Source: a virus
Direction: 5' to 3' (one strand)
Length of the DNA: 64,000 nt
Virus record (IMG/VR): IMGVR_UViG_3300046820_000088
Span: 38,424 to 102,423 of that record
Shown here: piece after piece, positions 45,738 to 53,996 of the stretch
Numbering within the stretch: position 1 is the stretch's first letter
Layout: the number at the start of each line of letters is the position of its first letter
The notes under the pieces: model-generated
Told to the model about the DNA's origin: nothing
What the model saw: only the letters and a program-made list of their open reading frames with translations
Databases searched by the model: none
Translations under genes and position numbers: made by a program

Positions 45738-46543
45738 TATAATTTCCTATGTTTTTTATTAATAGTTTCGACTTGTTGCATTAATTCAAAGTCGATATTT
45801 TTATCTAATGCTTCTGTTATTATAGCAGCTATGTCCTTAGGAAAACAAGCACCGCCCCAACCTTTCTGACCATCTGTTCCCGGAACATTTATATGAGTTT
45901 GTCCGATCCTGTTATCTAACGTTAATAGGTATTTGATGTCGTTCCAACTGGTATCCTGGGCATCGGCGAGTTCTTTAAACTCGTTCATAAAGGTTACCTT
46001 CATTGCTAGGTAACTATTCATCATGTATTTGAACAATGCCGCAGTCTGAATTGGAACATTAACAAATCTCTGGCCGCCTGGATTAACACATCTTCCCCTA
46101 CGCACGGTTACCTCGGCCTTAGAAGTCCAGTTGGGATGACCTCCCATTACTTGATACTCGGCAGTCTGGTAGTCAACGATATTATTAGCAGCCGTTAGGA
46201 ATTCAGGAATGTGAACAATGTTTGGATATTGTTGTTGTAAACGTACATACACGCTCGGAGGTGCAGTTGTTTTGCAGATGATTGGGATTTGTTTGTTGAT
46301 CAGAACAAACAAAAGATCTTTAAGAACTTGTTCTAAGATCGATGTATCGCATCGACCGTCTTCTAATGTAGGATCTACACACGGACTAGGAACGCAGACA
46401 AAAATAGCATCACATTTAGTTAGGTCTGCGTAGTTAACACTATCTGGATATTTTGGATCTTTGATTAGAATCTCATCGCTGTACTTATGAGCTTCTCTTA
46501 CGGCCTGTCCAACATATCCGTACCCTACAATGCCAATAATCAT
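45737..46543 (-). CDS. UDP-glucose/GDP-mannose dehydrogenase-like, shortened
   Basis: 268 aa. NAD-binding GYGYVG (7-12), an FVCVPSP strand, and the catalytic cysteine in GGACFPKD near 228-235, preceded by a PGTDGQKGWG loop. Family enzymes are about 400-450 aa; the C-terminal UDP-binding domain seems missing. It may still oxidise a sugar nucleotide, or act on a different substrate. No Shine-Dalgarno site is clear before ATG 46543, but the upstream stop is three bases away. With the cytidylyltransferase it suggests sugar-nucleotide metabolism. Confidence 0.82.
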   Translation of the reverse strand: MIIGIVGYGYVGQAVREAHKYSDEILIKDPKYPDSVNYADLTKCDAIFVCVPSPCVDPTLEDGRCDTSILEQVLKDLLFVLINKQIPIICKTTAPPSVYVRLQQQYPNIVHIPEFLTAANNIVDYQTAEYQVMGGHPNWTSKAEVTVRRGRCVNPGGQRFVNVPIQTAALFKYMMNSYLAMKVTFMNEFKELADAQDTSWNDIKYLLTLDNRIGQTHINVPGTDGQKGWGGACFPKDIAAIITEALDKNIDFELMQQVETINKKHRKL

Positions 46544-46546
46544 ATA

Positions 46547-46786
46547 TTAAGACTTTAAAATCTTAATTATACGCTTTTGTTCTAGGTCTTTCAACCATGC
46601 ATCTTCCATTTCTCCGAAGTTTGGAGACTTCTCTAGTTCTCTATCTAAAACTTCTTTGATTAGATACAGGTCTTGTTTGCAGCCCCATTGGGTAAATCCG
46701 TCGTTGTATGAGCTGTTAGTTTCACGAGAGATACTGCGAATAGCATTCGCAATATCCCCAATGTCCCAGTTTTTTCTAAAGCCCAT
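46547..46786 (-). CDS. Unknown 79-aa protein
   Basis: Helical, Trp and Asp-rich (FTQWGCKQDLYLIKEVLD), starting in coupling with the GroES-like gene stop (TAATG). I recall this type as a conserved small protein in T4-like aquatic phages. Function unknown. Confidence 0.6.
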   Translation of the reverse strand: MGFRKNWDIGDIANAIRSISRETNSSYNDGFTQWGCKQDLYLIKEVLDRELEKSPNFGEMEDAWLKDLEQKRIIKILKS

Positions 46787-47181
46787 TACCTTGCACCAAA
46801 ATCCTCGGGACGGACTGTAATACTATCTCCGTTCTTAATTTCATTGCCTATATAGAAATCATTGGGCTCTTCGTCTGTTACTGCTAAAATAGCATTGACA
46901 TCGACTCTTTGTACTACTTTTGTGCCAGACCCGTCATCAATAGTGATTCCCCTGGTCCATCGTCCGTGTTCTACTAAAATCCATTGTCCAACATTAACAT
47001 CTTTTTGGTCAGGGCCTATACAATAGACCTTACCCCATCTAGGTTTAATACCGTGAGATTTTGCATTGTCACTTTGCACTACAATGCCACTAGCAGTTTT
47101 CATTTCTCCAAACTCCATGTCAGTGATGATAACATGGTCGTGCAGAGCTCGAATCTTGATATGCTTTACGTTGTAGGACAT
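46786..47181 (-). CDS. GroES/gp31-like co-chaperonin
   Basis: 131 aa. IKIRALHDHVIITDMEFGE matches the GroES start (IRPLHDRVIV), then a mobile-loop-like GEMKTASGIVV in the position of the GroES loop, and RWGKVYCIGP ... VNVGQWILV ... VNAILAV in the later strands. Longer than E. coli GroES (97) because of a 30-residue tail. T4 gp31 replaces GroES for folding the capsid protein; the role here is the same by analogy, needing host GroEL. Confidence 0.8.
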   Translation of the reverse strand: MSYNVKHIKIRALHDHVIITDMEFGEMKTASGIVVQSDNAKSHGIKPRWGKVYCIGPDQKDVNVGQWILVEHGRWTRGITIDDGSGTKVVQRVDVNAILAVTDEEPNDFYIGNEIKNGDSITVRPEDFGAR

Positions 47182-47183
47182 TA

Positions 47184-47411
47184 TTAACCTTTCTTTCTAG
47201 GAGCTGTTTCTTCTGGTACTGCTCTTGGATTTGCAGAATAATAATCTTGTAGCAACTGTTCTCTGGTCTTAACAATCTGTCCGCCTGGTCCTAACTGGTC
47301 ACCACGAGCATTTACTTTCATGTTTCCCACTGCCGGCAACAGCTCGTTTTGAATGCTCAACTTTTCCATGTCTACTTGTTTGCCACGAAGGCTTGTGTAT
47401 GTCTTACCCAT
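47184..47411 (-). CDS. Unknown 75-aa protein
   Basis: Polar, Gly/Pro/Gln-rich with LSIQNELLPAVGNMKVNARG and a KKG end; possibly a small structural or assembly protein. Starts within the upstream 159-aa gene's end (8-nt overlap). Confidence 0.55.
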   Translation of the reverse strand: MGKTYTSLRGKQVDMEKLSIQNELLPAVGNMKVNARGDQLGPGGQIVKTREQLLQDYYSANPRAVPEETAPRKKG

Positions 47412-47883
47412 TTGTTTCTCCTTTGAAGAATTCTTCTATTGGTATGCTGTATTTAATACTGTCGATCTTATGGACCCCTATCAAATAGAGTGCATAACTA
47501 GCTACACTTGATCCACGCCCAACTCCCCAAACTATTTTATTTTTACGCAGAATATCTACAATATATTTCATGACATTTAGTACTTCAAACATATTGTGGT
47601 CTTTAAAGAGTGCGATCTCTTTAATAAGACGTTGACGATTTTCTTCCGGGCATTGCTCGTGTAAAAACTTTTCAATGTCGAGTGTTTTATAATCGTTTGG
47701 AATAAACCAGTTTTTTGAGTTGATAGAATCTGTTGGTACTGGATAATCTAAACGCTCTGTGAAGATTCTCTGTATATATGATTCTATTATTTGGGGATCT
47801 GTAACAGCATAGTTTAAAATATCAGGACCGTGACGCATCACACCTGCTACTAAATCATCTACGCTGTTAAGTTTAATCGACAT
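47404..47883 (-). CDS. Fragment of bacterial DNA polymerase III alpha (C family), catalytic Asp missing
   Basis: 159 aa. FKDHNMFEVLNVMKYIVDIL, then WGVGRGSSVASYALYLIGV (119-137), then IDSIKYSIPIEEFF matches the DnaE palm stretch (GxGRGSAAGSLVAY..IT.IDP). In DnaE the catalytic PDxDxDF follows directly; here the protein ends. No PHP, thumb or fingers domain is present. The phage has its own family B polymerase, so this is not a second replicase. A decoy, inhibitor or binding partner of host replication is possible. Confidence 0.72.
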   Translation of the reverse strand: MSIKLNSVDDLVAGVMRHGPDILNYAVTDPQIIESYIQRIFTERLDYPVPTDSINSKNWFIPNDYKTLDIEKFLHEQCPEENRQRLIKEIALFKDHNMFEVLNVMKYIVDILRKNKIVWGVGRGSSVASYALYLIGVHKIDSIKYSIPIEEFFKGETNG

Positions 47884-48106
47884 TAATTAATTGATCCAAA
47901 TCGCCGCTGTCATTGCCTTGCATTTTTTGTCTGTAACGCTTTGACAGCTCTTCTTTATATATTGTAATGAATGTAGCGATTTGTGTCAATAGTTCAGGTT
48001 TACCTAAACGACTGGCAGTATAGTACTTCCTATTAAGTTCATTTAGCTTATCTTCAACTTCGTTATCTTTCAATAAGCTAAGATCACCTTCAAATGGATG
48101 TATCAT
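47873..48106 (-). CDS. Unknown 77-aa protein
   Basis: Helical, acidic: NEVEDKLNELNRKYYTAS then LLTQIATFITIYKEEL. I recall similar small conserved genes in T4-like phages beside structural genes. Overlaps the Pol III-like gene by 11 nt. Function unknown. Confidence 0.6.
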   Translation of the reverse strand: MIHPFEGDLSLLKDNEVEDKLNELNRKYYTASRLGKPELLTQIATFITIYKEELSKRYRQKMQGNDSGDLDQLINVD

Positions 48107-48678
48107 TCAAAAGTACCGAGGTATCGAGCAAAGATATAATCAGTGCTGTGTTGCCAAACTTCAATAAATGTAGGATTGGTTGACGATGTTACTGATAGTG
48201 TAGTTGGAAATCCGGGAGACTTCATTAGTACAGTTCCTCCGGTAGTGATTAGGGACAGGACTCTTTCAGTATCATCTCCGTAGAGTTCTAATGTAACTTT
48301 ACCAACCCCATATCCGGGAACTAATGGATCAGAAGTTGTTGGAAAGTTTAAGAAATCGATATTGATACTTGAACCGATTCTATAAATCTGATAAGGCCCG
48401 TTTTCTAAATCTACTGTTAAAGTAGAAGTAATAGCCCCGCCGTCGAACTTTTTATCAACATTATTTTGAAATACAGCTCTACTGATAATTTTATTTTCAA
48501 AATCGTTGTCTTCGTTTAACTTTGCTGCGTTGGCCTGAAGGTCTGAAATTTCAGAAGCAGCAGATTGGAGACTTGATTTGATTGTATCAAAGTTATCTCT
48601 AAAGGTTTGAGTATCGTTGTCTTGTCCTGCTACAGGAAAAGTTTCGTCAATACTTGCGTAGTTAATAGCACTGGTCAT
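48103..48678 (-). CDS. Fibre/tail-type protein (191 aa)
   Basis: Starts with a trimer-like coiled stretch (DNDTQTFRDNFDTIKSSL), related to the NDNFxEL module of the three larger fibre genes. The remainder is beta-rich (IYRIGSSINIDFLNF, VTLELYGDDTERVL). Likely a small tail, whisker or fibre component. Overlaps neighbours by 4 nt. Confidence 0.6.
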   Translation of the reverse strand: MTSAINYASIDETFPVAGQDNDTQTFRDNFDTIKSSLQSAASEISDLQANAAKLNEDNDFENKIISRAVFQNNVDKKFDGGAITSTLTVDLENGPYQIYRIGSSINIDFLNFPTTSDPLVPGYGVGKVTLELYGDDTERVLSLITTGGTVLMKSPGFPTTLSVTSSTNPTFIEVWQHSTDYIFARYLGTFE

Positions 48679-51143
48679 GGTAGTTTTTCTCCGCGTTGTG
48701 GAAACGCTAGGTATTTATTTTCTATCTCTCCGTCCAACACATCAATCAGATATCTGTCTGCTGTGAAGTTTAGAGATTTAAAATCGTATTCGCTGGCTTT
48801 AATCCTAGCAATAATGCCAGCTGATGTTCCAGGATTGCAATAGCATAATACAAGTGCTTTTACAAAACCAGTTTCGACAAAGTTGTTACTTTGGATACTT
48901 CTCATCCAAAGCGGTAGGAATTCTCGATCTCTTTCGCCTACAGCACGGATACGAGAACGCATATTTTTGATACTATTTGGAAATATTCGTTGATGATCGC
49001 TATCGCTAACTAACGGAATATCGCTGTCAATACTGATAGCATCGTAGCTGACCAAAACCTTACTATTGATGTTATTCGCTAACAAGACTGTGGACTGAAC
49101 ACTAGTTCCGTTTTTTTCAAGATCGTCGATAACATCGATGTAGACAACTTCGTAAATAGTTTCTTGAGTGTTTGGATCTTTTGCTTCTGCAGATTTGATA
49201 TTGCCGAACTTTAGTTGTTTTCTATAATGATTACGACTCATGGCCTGTACGTACTTAACAGCTTCGACACTTTCGATACCTGCAAAAACTAGAGTCTTTA
49301 ATTCTGTTTGGATTCCAAAGTTCGGATCGCCGTAACGATACAGTTCCGTACTTCTAAAAATATTAGCATTAGTAATAAAATCAAACCATTCTAATCTTTT
49401 TTCTTTTGTTTGGAATGCCTTAAGATATAGGTTGGCAAAAGTTTTGGTGTTGTCAGCAACTACGGTTACTGAAAACTCTTTTATAGATTCTGCAAAGTTT
49501 GCACCGTCTCTTGCTTTGATTAAAAATGTGTATTTTTTGTCAAAGCTAGTTGAACTTCCGTCGAAGGTAGTATTGTAGCTAAATGATCCGACCGAATCAG
49601 ATAGACTAGAATCTCTATCGACAAATCTAGTAAGACCACTACTGGTTGCATCTGCAAATTGCTTTACTTTACCTTCAATGACTCCGGTTGATAATAGCGT
49701 TAGTCCAGGTGGTAGTGTTCCACTAACAAACTCATAGGATGTTCGTCCTCCATAGAATAGACTATTTGCCTTAACAAACAGTCTACTTGGCTGATTGGGT
49801 TTTATTGTTCCTAAATCACTATCGCTTACCCATTCAATAGAACTTTCAATCTCTCCAATGATTTCGAGATTGAATGTTTTTTCTGCGCTTGAAACACCTA
49901 ATGTCCAATACTCCTCGTTGTTTTGCGGGGTTTGGTTTCTGTGTATTTTAACGCAAACATACAATAGATTTAGAAACTTAACAACATCGTTGACTTGATA
50001 AATCGTATAAGTATTCCAATCTCCTAACACATTGTAACCGGAGGTAGATAGTGTTGGGGGAAAGTTAATGGCCTGTAATGTAAACTGATATGATTTTGAT
50101 ACAGCACTTTGATAAGGAACACGACCTGCAATCTCTCCGGTAGATTGGTCTAATGTCATTCCTGGCGGTAGAATACTAGCAGACAAATCTGGATTTGTCG
50201 GCAATAACAAATAGGTAATCAGTCCGGTTAGTGAAGGAGGGTCGTATACGTCAAGGTATAGAGTTATATAGTTGTTGGCTCTATAACGACCTAAGTTGCT
50301 GTCAGTAATCCAAAGTGGCTTTCTATCGCTTGATGAGTCAGCTTGGAATATGTTGGTATCAACTTGTACAATACTGTTGTCTGCTTGTAGAAACTCTTCT
50401 GTAACTACATATATTCTAAACAATCTTCGAACTTCGTTTATACCGTCTGAAACACCTACTACAAATGAATAGAATCGACTAACTCTTTTAGGAGACTGGC
50501 TAGGTTCGTTGTAATCGAATGTAGTGTTATCATATAAGAATGTGTCAAAGCCGTTCGATTTTGATTCGGCTTTGTCTAATGGAAGTATGTCAAAGGCCTG
50601 CGCATCATATGAACCGGATGCACTGTTGTTAAAGTTGACAGCAAATATTGGATCAGTGAATCCGCTGATTCTCCCGTCCTTGCTAAGACTTAGTCCAGGA
50701 GGTAGTTCTCCTCCGCTAGGTACAATATAATATTCTAATGATTCGCCAGCAGTAAGGTCTGTATCAGTTGCCGACAGTTGAAAATCGACATGGGCATTGT
50801 CTAGTACAAAATAGGCATCTCCCGGGCCCACATTAAGAAATCCTTCTGGAGTTAGCCATCTAGGTAGGTCCGCACCATCTACGGATATTCCGAATGTTCT
50901 GTCTAGTACACTGATACCATCAGATGCTCTTATAACAAATCTGCTGTCTGTAAACTTTCTAACTTCGACCGGGCTTCCTTTGATAACTCCGTTATCTAAT
51001 CTTAATCCAGTTGGTAGATTTCCTGCAATGAGAGAAAAGGTTACATCACCTACCGTAGAAGTTGCTTCAAGTGGTATGCTAAGAATATTTCTCTCTATAA
51101 CAAGTCCCAGGTTACCTGCAGGAGTAATCCATGTAATGGCCAT
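48675..51143 (-). CDS. Structural adhesin with Ig-like (He_PIG) repeats
   Basis: 822 aa. At least four units of the putative Ig type, each with a (N/L)LPxGLxL...G.I.G core: GNLPTGLRLDNGVIKG, LPPGLSLSKDGRISG, LPPGMTLDQSTGEIAG, LPPGLTLLSTGVIEG. These beta-sandwich repeats occur in surface-exposed phage proteins. C-terminal part mixed. It starts after AAGGAAAC, overlaps the 191-aa gene and may recognise the host surface or decorate the tail. Confidence 0.72.
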   Translation of the reverse strand: MAITWITPAGNLGLVIERNILSIPLEATSTVGDVTFSLIAGNLPTGLRLDNGVIKGSPVEVRKFTDSRFVIRASDGISVLDRTFGISVDGADLPRWLTPEGFLNVGPGDAYFVLDNAHVDFQLSATDTDLTAGESLEYYIVPSGGELPPGLSLSKDGRISGFTDPIFAVNFNNSASGSYDAQAFDILPLDKAESKSNGFDTFLYDNTTFDYNEPSQSPKRVSRFYSFVVGVSDGINEVRRLFRIYVVTEEFLQADNSIVQVDTNIFQADSSSDRKPLWITDSNLGRYRANNYITLYLDVYDPPSLTGLITYLLLPTNPDLSASILPPGMTLDQSTGEIAGRVPYQSAVSKSYQFTLQAINFPPTLSTSGYNVLGDWNTYTIYQVNDVVKFLNLLYVCVKIHRNQTPQNNEEYWTLGVSSAEKTFNLEIIGEIESSIEWVSDSDLGTIKPNQPSRLFVKANSLFYGGRTSYEFVSGTLPPGLTLLSTGVIEGKVKQFADATSSGLTRFVDRDSSLSDSVGSFSYNTTFDGSSTSFDKKYTFLIKARDGANFAESIKEFSVTVVADNTKTFANLYLKAFQTKEKRLEWFDFITNANIFRSTELYRYGDPNFGIQTELKTLVFAGIESVEAVKYVQAMSRNHYRKQLKFGNIKSAEAKDPNTQETIYEVVYIDVIDDLEKNGTSVQSTVLLANNINSKVLVSYDAISIDSDIPLVSDSDHQRIFPNSIKNMRSRIRAVGERDREFLPLWMRSIQSNNFVETGFVKALVLCYCNPGTSAGIIARIKASEYDFKSLNFTADRYLIDVLDGEIENKYLAFPQRGEKLP

Positions 51144-51153
51144 TCTAGTTTCC

Positions 51154-51729
51154 TTAAATAGAACCCATATCTAAACTTGTATTGCTAGATGGTTGTTCCT
51201 CTCCGTCAACGATATTAATAAGACCAAAATCAATGTTAGCAGATGCTACTGCAAACTGAACAGGACCAATATGATTACCACTAAGTGGACCAAAATCGTA
51301 TGACTGTAATATAGTGTTGAGATCTAGTATTGAGTCAACGGTAACTACTCTCCCGGTAGCTGTTACTCTTAGATTATCTCCACCTTGAATAGTGATGTCT
51401 GTAGTTAGACTGTTAGCATCTGCAACTATTACGCCGGCATTAGTTGTAATGGATGTAAATGCGTCAGGTGCTGTCGAGCTAATAATAACAGCGTCTGAGG
51501 TTCCTGATAAAGAAACTTTAGTACCTGCTAACAGAGATTTAAACTCTAGATTATTCCCTGTCTTTTGTTTGAATAGCCCTTCGCCAGTTGCGCTTAGATT
51601 AGAAGCCGTAACAGTTATGCTATTGCCTAGTTCTGTAAAGTTGTCATTGACTTTTTGAAACGCTGTTCTTAGGTTATCGCCTAGTCCGTCATTGACCAGA
51701 TTACCGATGTTTATTGTTTGTATAGCCAT
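51154..51729 (-). CDS. Small fibre-type protein with NDNF module (191 aa)
   Basis: N-terminus INIGNLVNDGLGDNLRTAFQ then KVNDNFTELGNS, the shared module of this gene group, followed by Ser/Thr-rich beta-strands. Probably a tail-fibre or baseplate accessory subunit. A late-type octamer (GGTAAATA region, 51746-51752) lies just upstream. Confidence 0.6.
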   Translation of the reverse strand: MAIQTINIGNLVNDGLGDNLRTAFQKVNDNFTELGNSITVTASNLSATGEGLFKQKTGNNLEFKSLLAGTKVSLSGTSDAVIISSTAPDAFTSITTNAGVIVADANSLTTDITIQGGDNLRVTATGRVVTVDSILDLNTILQSYDFGPLSGNHIGPVQFAVASANIDFGLINIVDGEEQPSSNTSLDMGSI

Positions 51730-51755
51730 ATTGTTCGCTCTTTTAAATATTTACC

Positions 51756-53996
51756 TTAACTAATAAACCCTGTACTTGGCGTCCATGCACCGTCTACAAA
51801 CACAGCAGTTGCTAATGCAGGTGTCATTAATCCTGCAGAGTTATATCTGGTTTTATCAAAAGGATTCCAATCGGCAGTAGTTGATACACTGACTACTCCT
51901 GTAGTCCCGTTTATCTTTCTGCCGTCAGATAGTCTTACCACTATCAAATCTACATCAGCACTTGACTGTGGAACAAAATGCATAATCTGTCCTTCAACTC
52001 CGTCTGCTAAAGAGAAGTTGCCTGAAGCTAACTTTTGAATAGATTTTGTTAGATCCAGTGCTGTGAATGTTTGTGTTATTGCAGTTACAGTTACAGTTAG
52101 GTCGTGTGTTGGAGTTAGACCGCCCAATGCTGTTCCTAGTACTGTAATGTTTTGAGATACTGAGAAGCCTGAACCACCGTTAATGATCGACGAACTAATG
52201 TTTCCAGATCCGTCAACAGTAAACTGCACACTGGCATTTGTTGTACCACCAGTTAGATCTAGAACATAGACACCTTCGTCCCAGTTAACGTTAGCTGTGG
52301 GGTTTAATGAGATAGTGGATATTACACCACTTGCTCCGCCTGTCTTCGAAACAAATGATCGAACATTTGGATCCACCCAACTTGCAGTTCCTAAACCATT
52401 AGTTGCTAACACAGCATTAGCACTTCCATCTGTAGCAGGTAGACTAAATCCAGGGGTACTTAGAGTTCCGTTGGCATTGAATGTCCACTCATAACCAGTA
52501 CCTTGTGCATCAGCAACGATACTAACAATACCTTCTGCTTCTAGATTAACATCAGTAATACCACGTACTTCGAAGTTACTATCTGCTGAATCGAGTATAG
52601 CACCGCCGGGAAGTGTTAAAAGTCCAGTAGGACCAAACACCCATCCATGAACAGTTCCGCTAAAATTACCAGCTGAGATCTTTACACCTTCGAGTGCATC
52701 ACCGTCAGTATTAAATCCAATAGTTGCTAGTTTAAGACCACTAGTAGACGACCATCCTAAAAGTGCATGAGAATTATCACCCGGAGTTAGTATGTGAATT
52801 GATTCATTAGCAGCTTGAATCATCATGGTTCCGAGACTTGGGCTATAATCACTTAACAGAGCAACTTTTAAACCAGTAGGAGTATCCAATGCACCGTTAT
52901 CACCAAACTGCCATTCATAACCTGTACCTTGTGAATCTGAGATTAAGCTGATAATACTTTCTGCTTCAAAGTTAACATTGGTAACACCACGCACTTCAAA
53001 ATTGCTGTCCGAAGAATCTAAGATAGCTCCACCAACCATTGATATTGTTTCTGCAAGAGGCCCAACGATTTGTCCACCAGTAGCGTCGACTAGCATTGAT
53101 GAGTTGTCTGCAAAAATAGAACCAACGATATCTACATGATTGTCGAATCCTATTGTGACAGTATCAGAACTAGCGTCTGTTGCTAGGGTGATAGCACCTG
53201 TTCTTGCGATGTTTAGTGTATCGGAGTTATTATCTGCTCTGATTGAAGGTTGACCAGATACTGATACATATTCAAAACTTCTAATAGTTGATGCAGGAGA
53301 ACCATTGGTAACTGTAACGACTCCTGTAGATACGTCAACAATCATTCCGTTGCCAGCTTCTAATCTCGTAACACCTGAGTTAGTTAGTGTTACTGCGCCT
53401 ACGCCTGCGTTTATTCCGATACCATTTCCAGCGGTTAAGGAAGTTACACCTGCATTGGTAATAGTAACGTTTCCAGTACCTACACCACTAACAGCAATAC
53501 CTGTCCCTGCAATGTTTCTCAAGACACCTGTATTAGAAATACTTAATGTATCGGTTGCATCATTGGTAGTGATTTCCACCCCAGATCCTGCGGAAAAGTT
53601 TAATGTGTCAGTTCCCTCATCAGCTTCGATTGTAGTTTGTCCTGCAACTGCAACAAATTTGAAGTAGTTCTCGTCTACCCTGAGTCCGTCAATAGTTGAA
53701 CCGGCTGGAAGATTAATAGTTGAACCAGTGGATGTAATCTGGGCGTTGCCTACATACAATGAGTTACCGCTCAGATAAAGATCTTTCCATCTTTTGGTAG
53801 GAGATCCTAAATCGTATACTTCACTGTTTCTAGGGATAAGACTAGTACCCAGAGTTGTAAAGTCTACAACAGCACCCCCGCTTCCTTCTACAGTAGAGTA
53901 AAGTTCTGTAAAGTTATCATTTATTTTTTCAAACTCTTGCTGTACCTTACTCCACACTAATGGAGGAACTCCTGGATTTATTGTTTTTTGTGTCAT
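51756..53996 (-). CDS. Fibre protein with duplicated segment (746 aa)
   Basis: Starts with the shared module (VQQEFEKINDNFTELYSTVE). Long Thr/Ser/Val/Gly-rich strands follow. The blocks GAILDSSDSNFEVRGVTNVN and GAILDSADSNFEVRGITDVN, followed by QGTGYEW, show a tandem-type duplication about 400 bp apart. Many VTIT-like repeats (VTITNAGVTSL) occur around residues 150-230. Probably a tail fibre or host-recognition protein; the start shares a base with the stop of the 2462-aa gene (51756 and 53996 ends are coupled). Confidence 0.7.
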   Translation of the reverse strand: MTQKTINPGVPPLVWSKVQQEFEKINDNFTELYSTVEGSGGAVVDFTTLGTSLIPRNSEVYDLGSPTKRWKDLYLSGNSLYVGNAQITSTGSTINLPAGSTIDGLRVDENYFKFVAVAGQTTIEADEGTDTLNFSAGSGVEITTNDATDTLSISNTGVLRNIAGTGIAVSGVGTGNVTITNAGVTSLTAGNGIGINAGVGAVTLTNSGVTRLEAGNGMIVDVSTGVVTVTNGSPASTIRSFEYVSVSGQPSIRADNNSDTLNIARTGAITLATDASSDTVTIGFDNHVDIVGSIFADNSSMLVDATGGQIVGPLAETISMVGGAILDSSDSNFEVRGVTNVNFEAESIISLISDSQGTGYEWQFGDNGALDTPTGLKVALLSDYSPSLGTMMIQAANESIHILTPGDNSHALLGWSSTSGLKLATIGFNTDGDALEGVKISAGNFSGTVHGWVFGPTGLLTLPGGAILDSADSNFEVRGITDVNLEAEGIVSIVADAQGTGYEWTFNANGTLSTPGFSLPATDGSANAVLATNGLGTASWVDPNVRSFVSKTGGASGVISTISLNPTANVNWDEGVYVLDLTGGTTNASVQFTVDGSGNISSSIINGGSGFSVSQNITVLGTALGGLTPTHDLTVTVTAITQTFTALDLTKSIQKLASGNFSLADGVEGQIMHFVPQSSADVDLIVVRLSDGRKINGTTGVVSVSTTADWNPFDKTRYNSAGLMTPALATAVFVDGAWTPSTGFIS

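Noticed and set aside
48713-48722. AATAAATA string near 48713 as a late promoter for the 191-aa gene
   Set aside because: Lies in the coding end of the 822-aa gene in a codon context, and the ATG at 48678 already has coupling.
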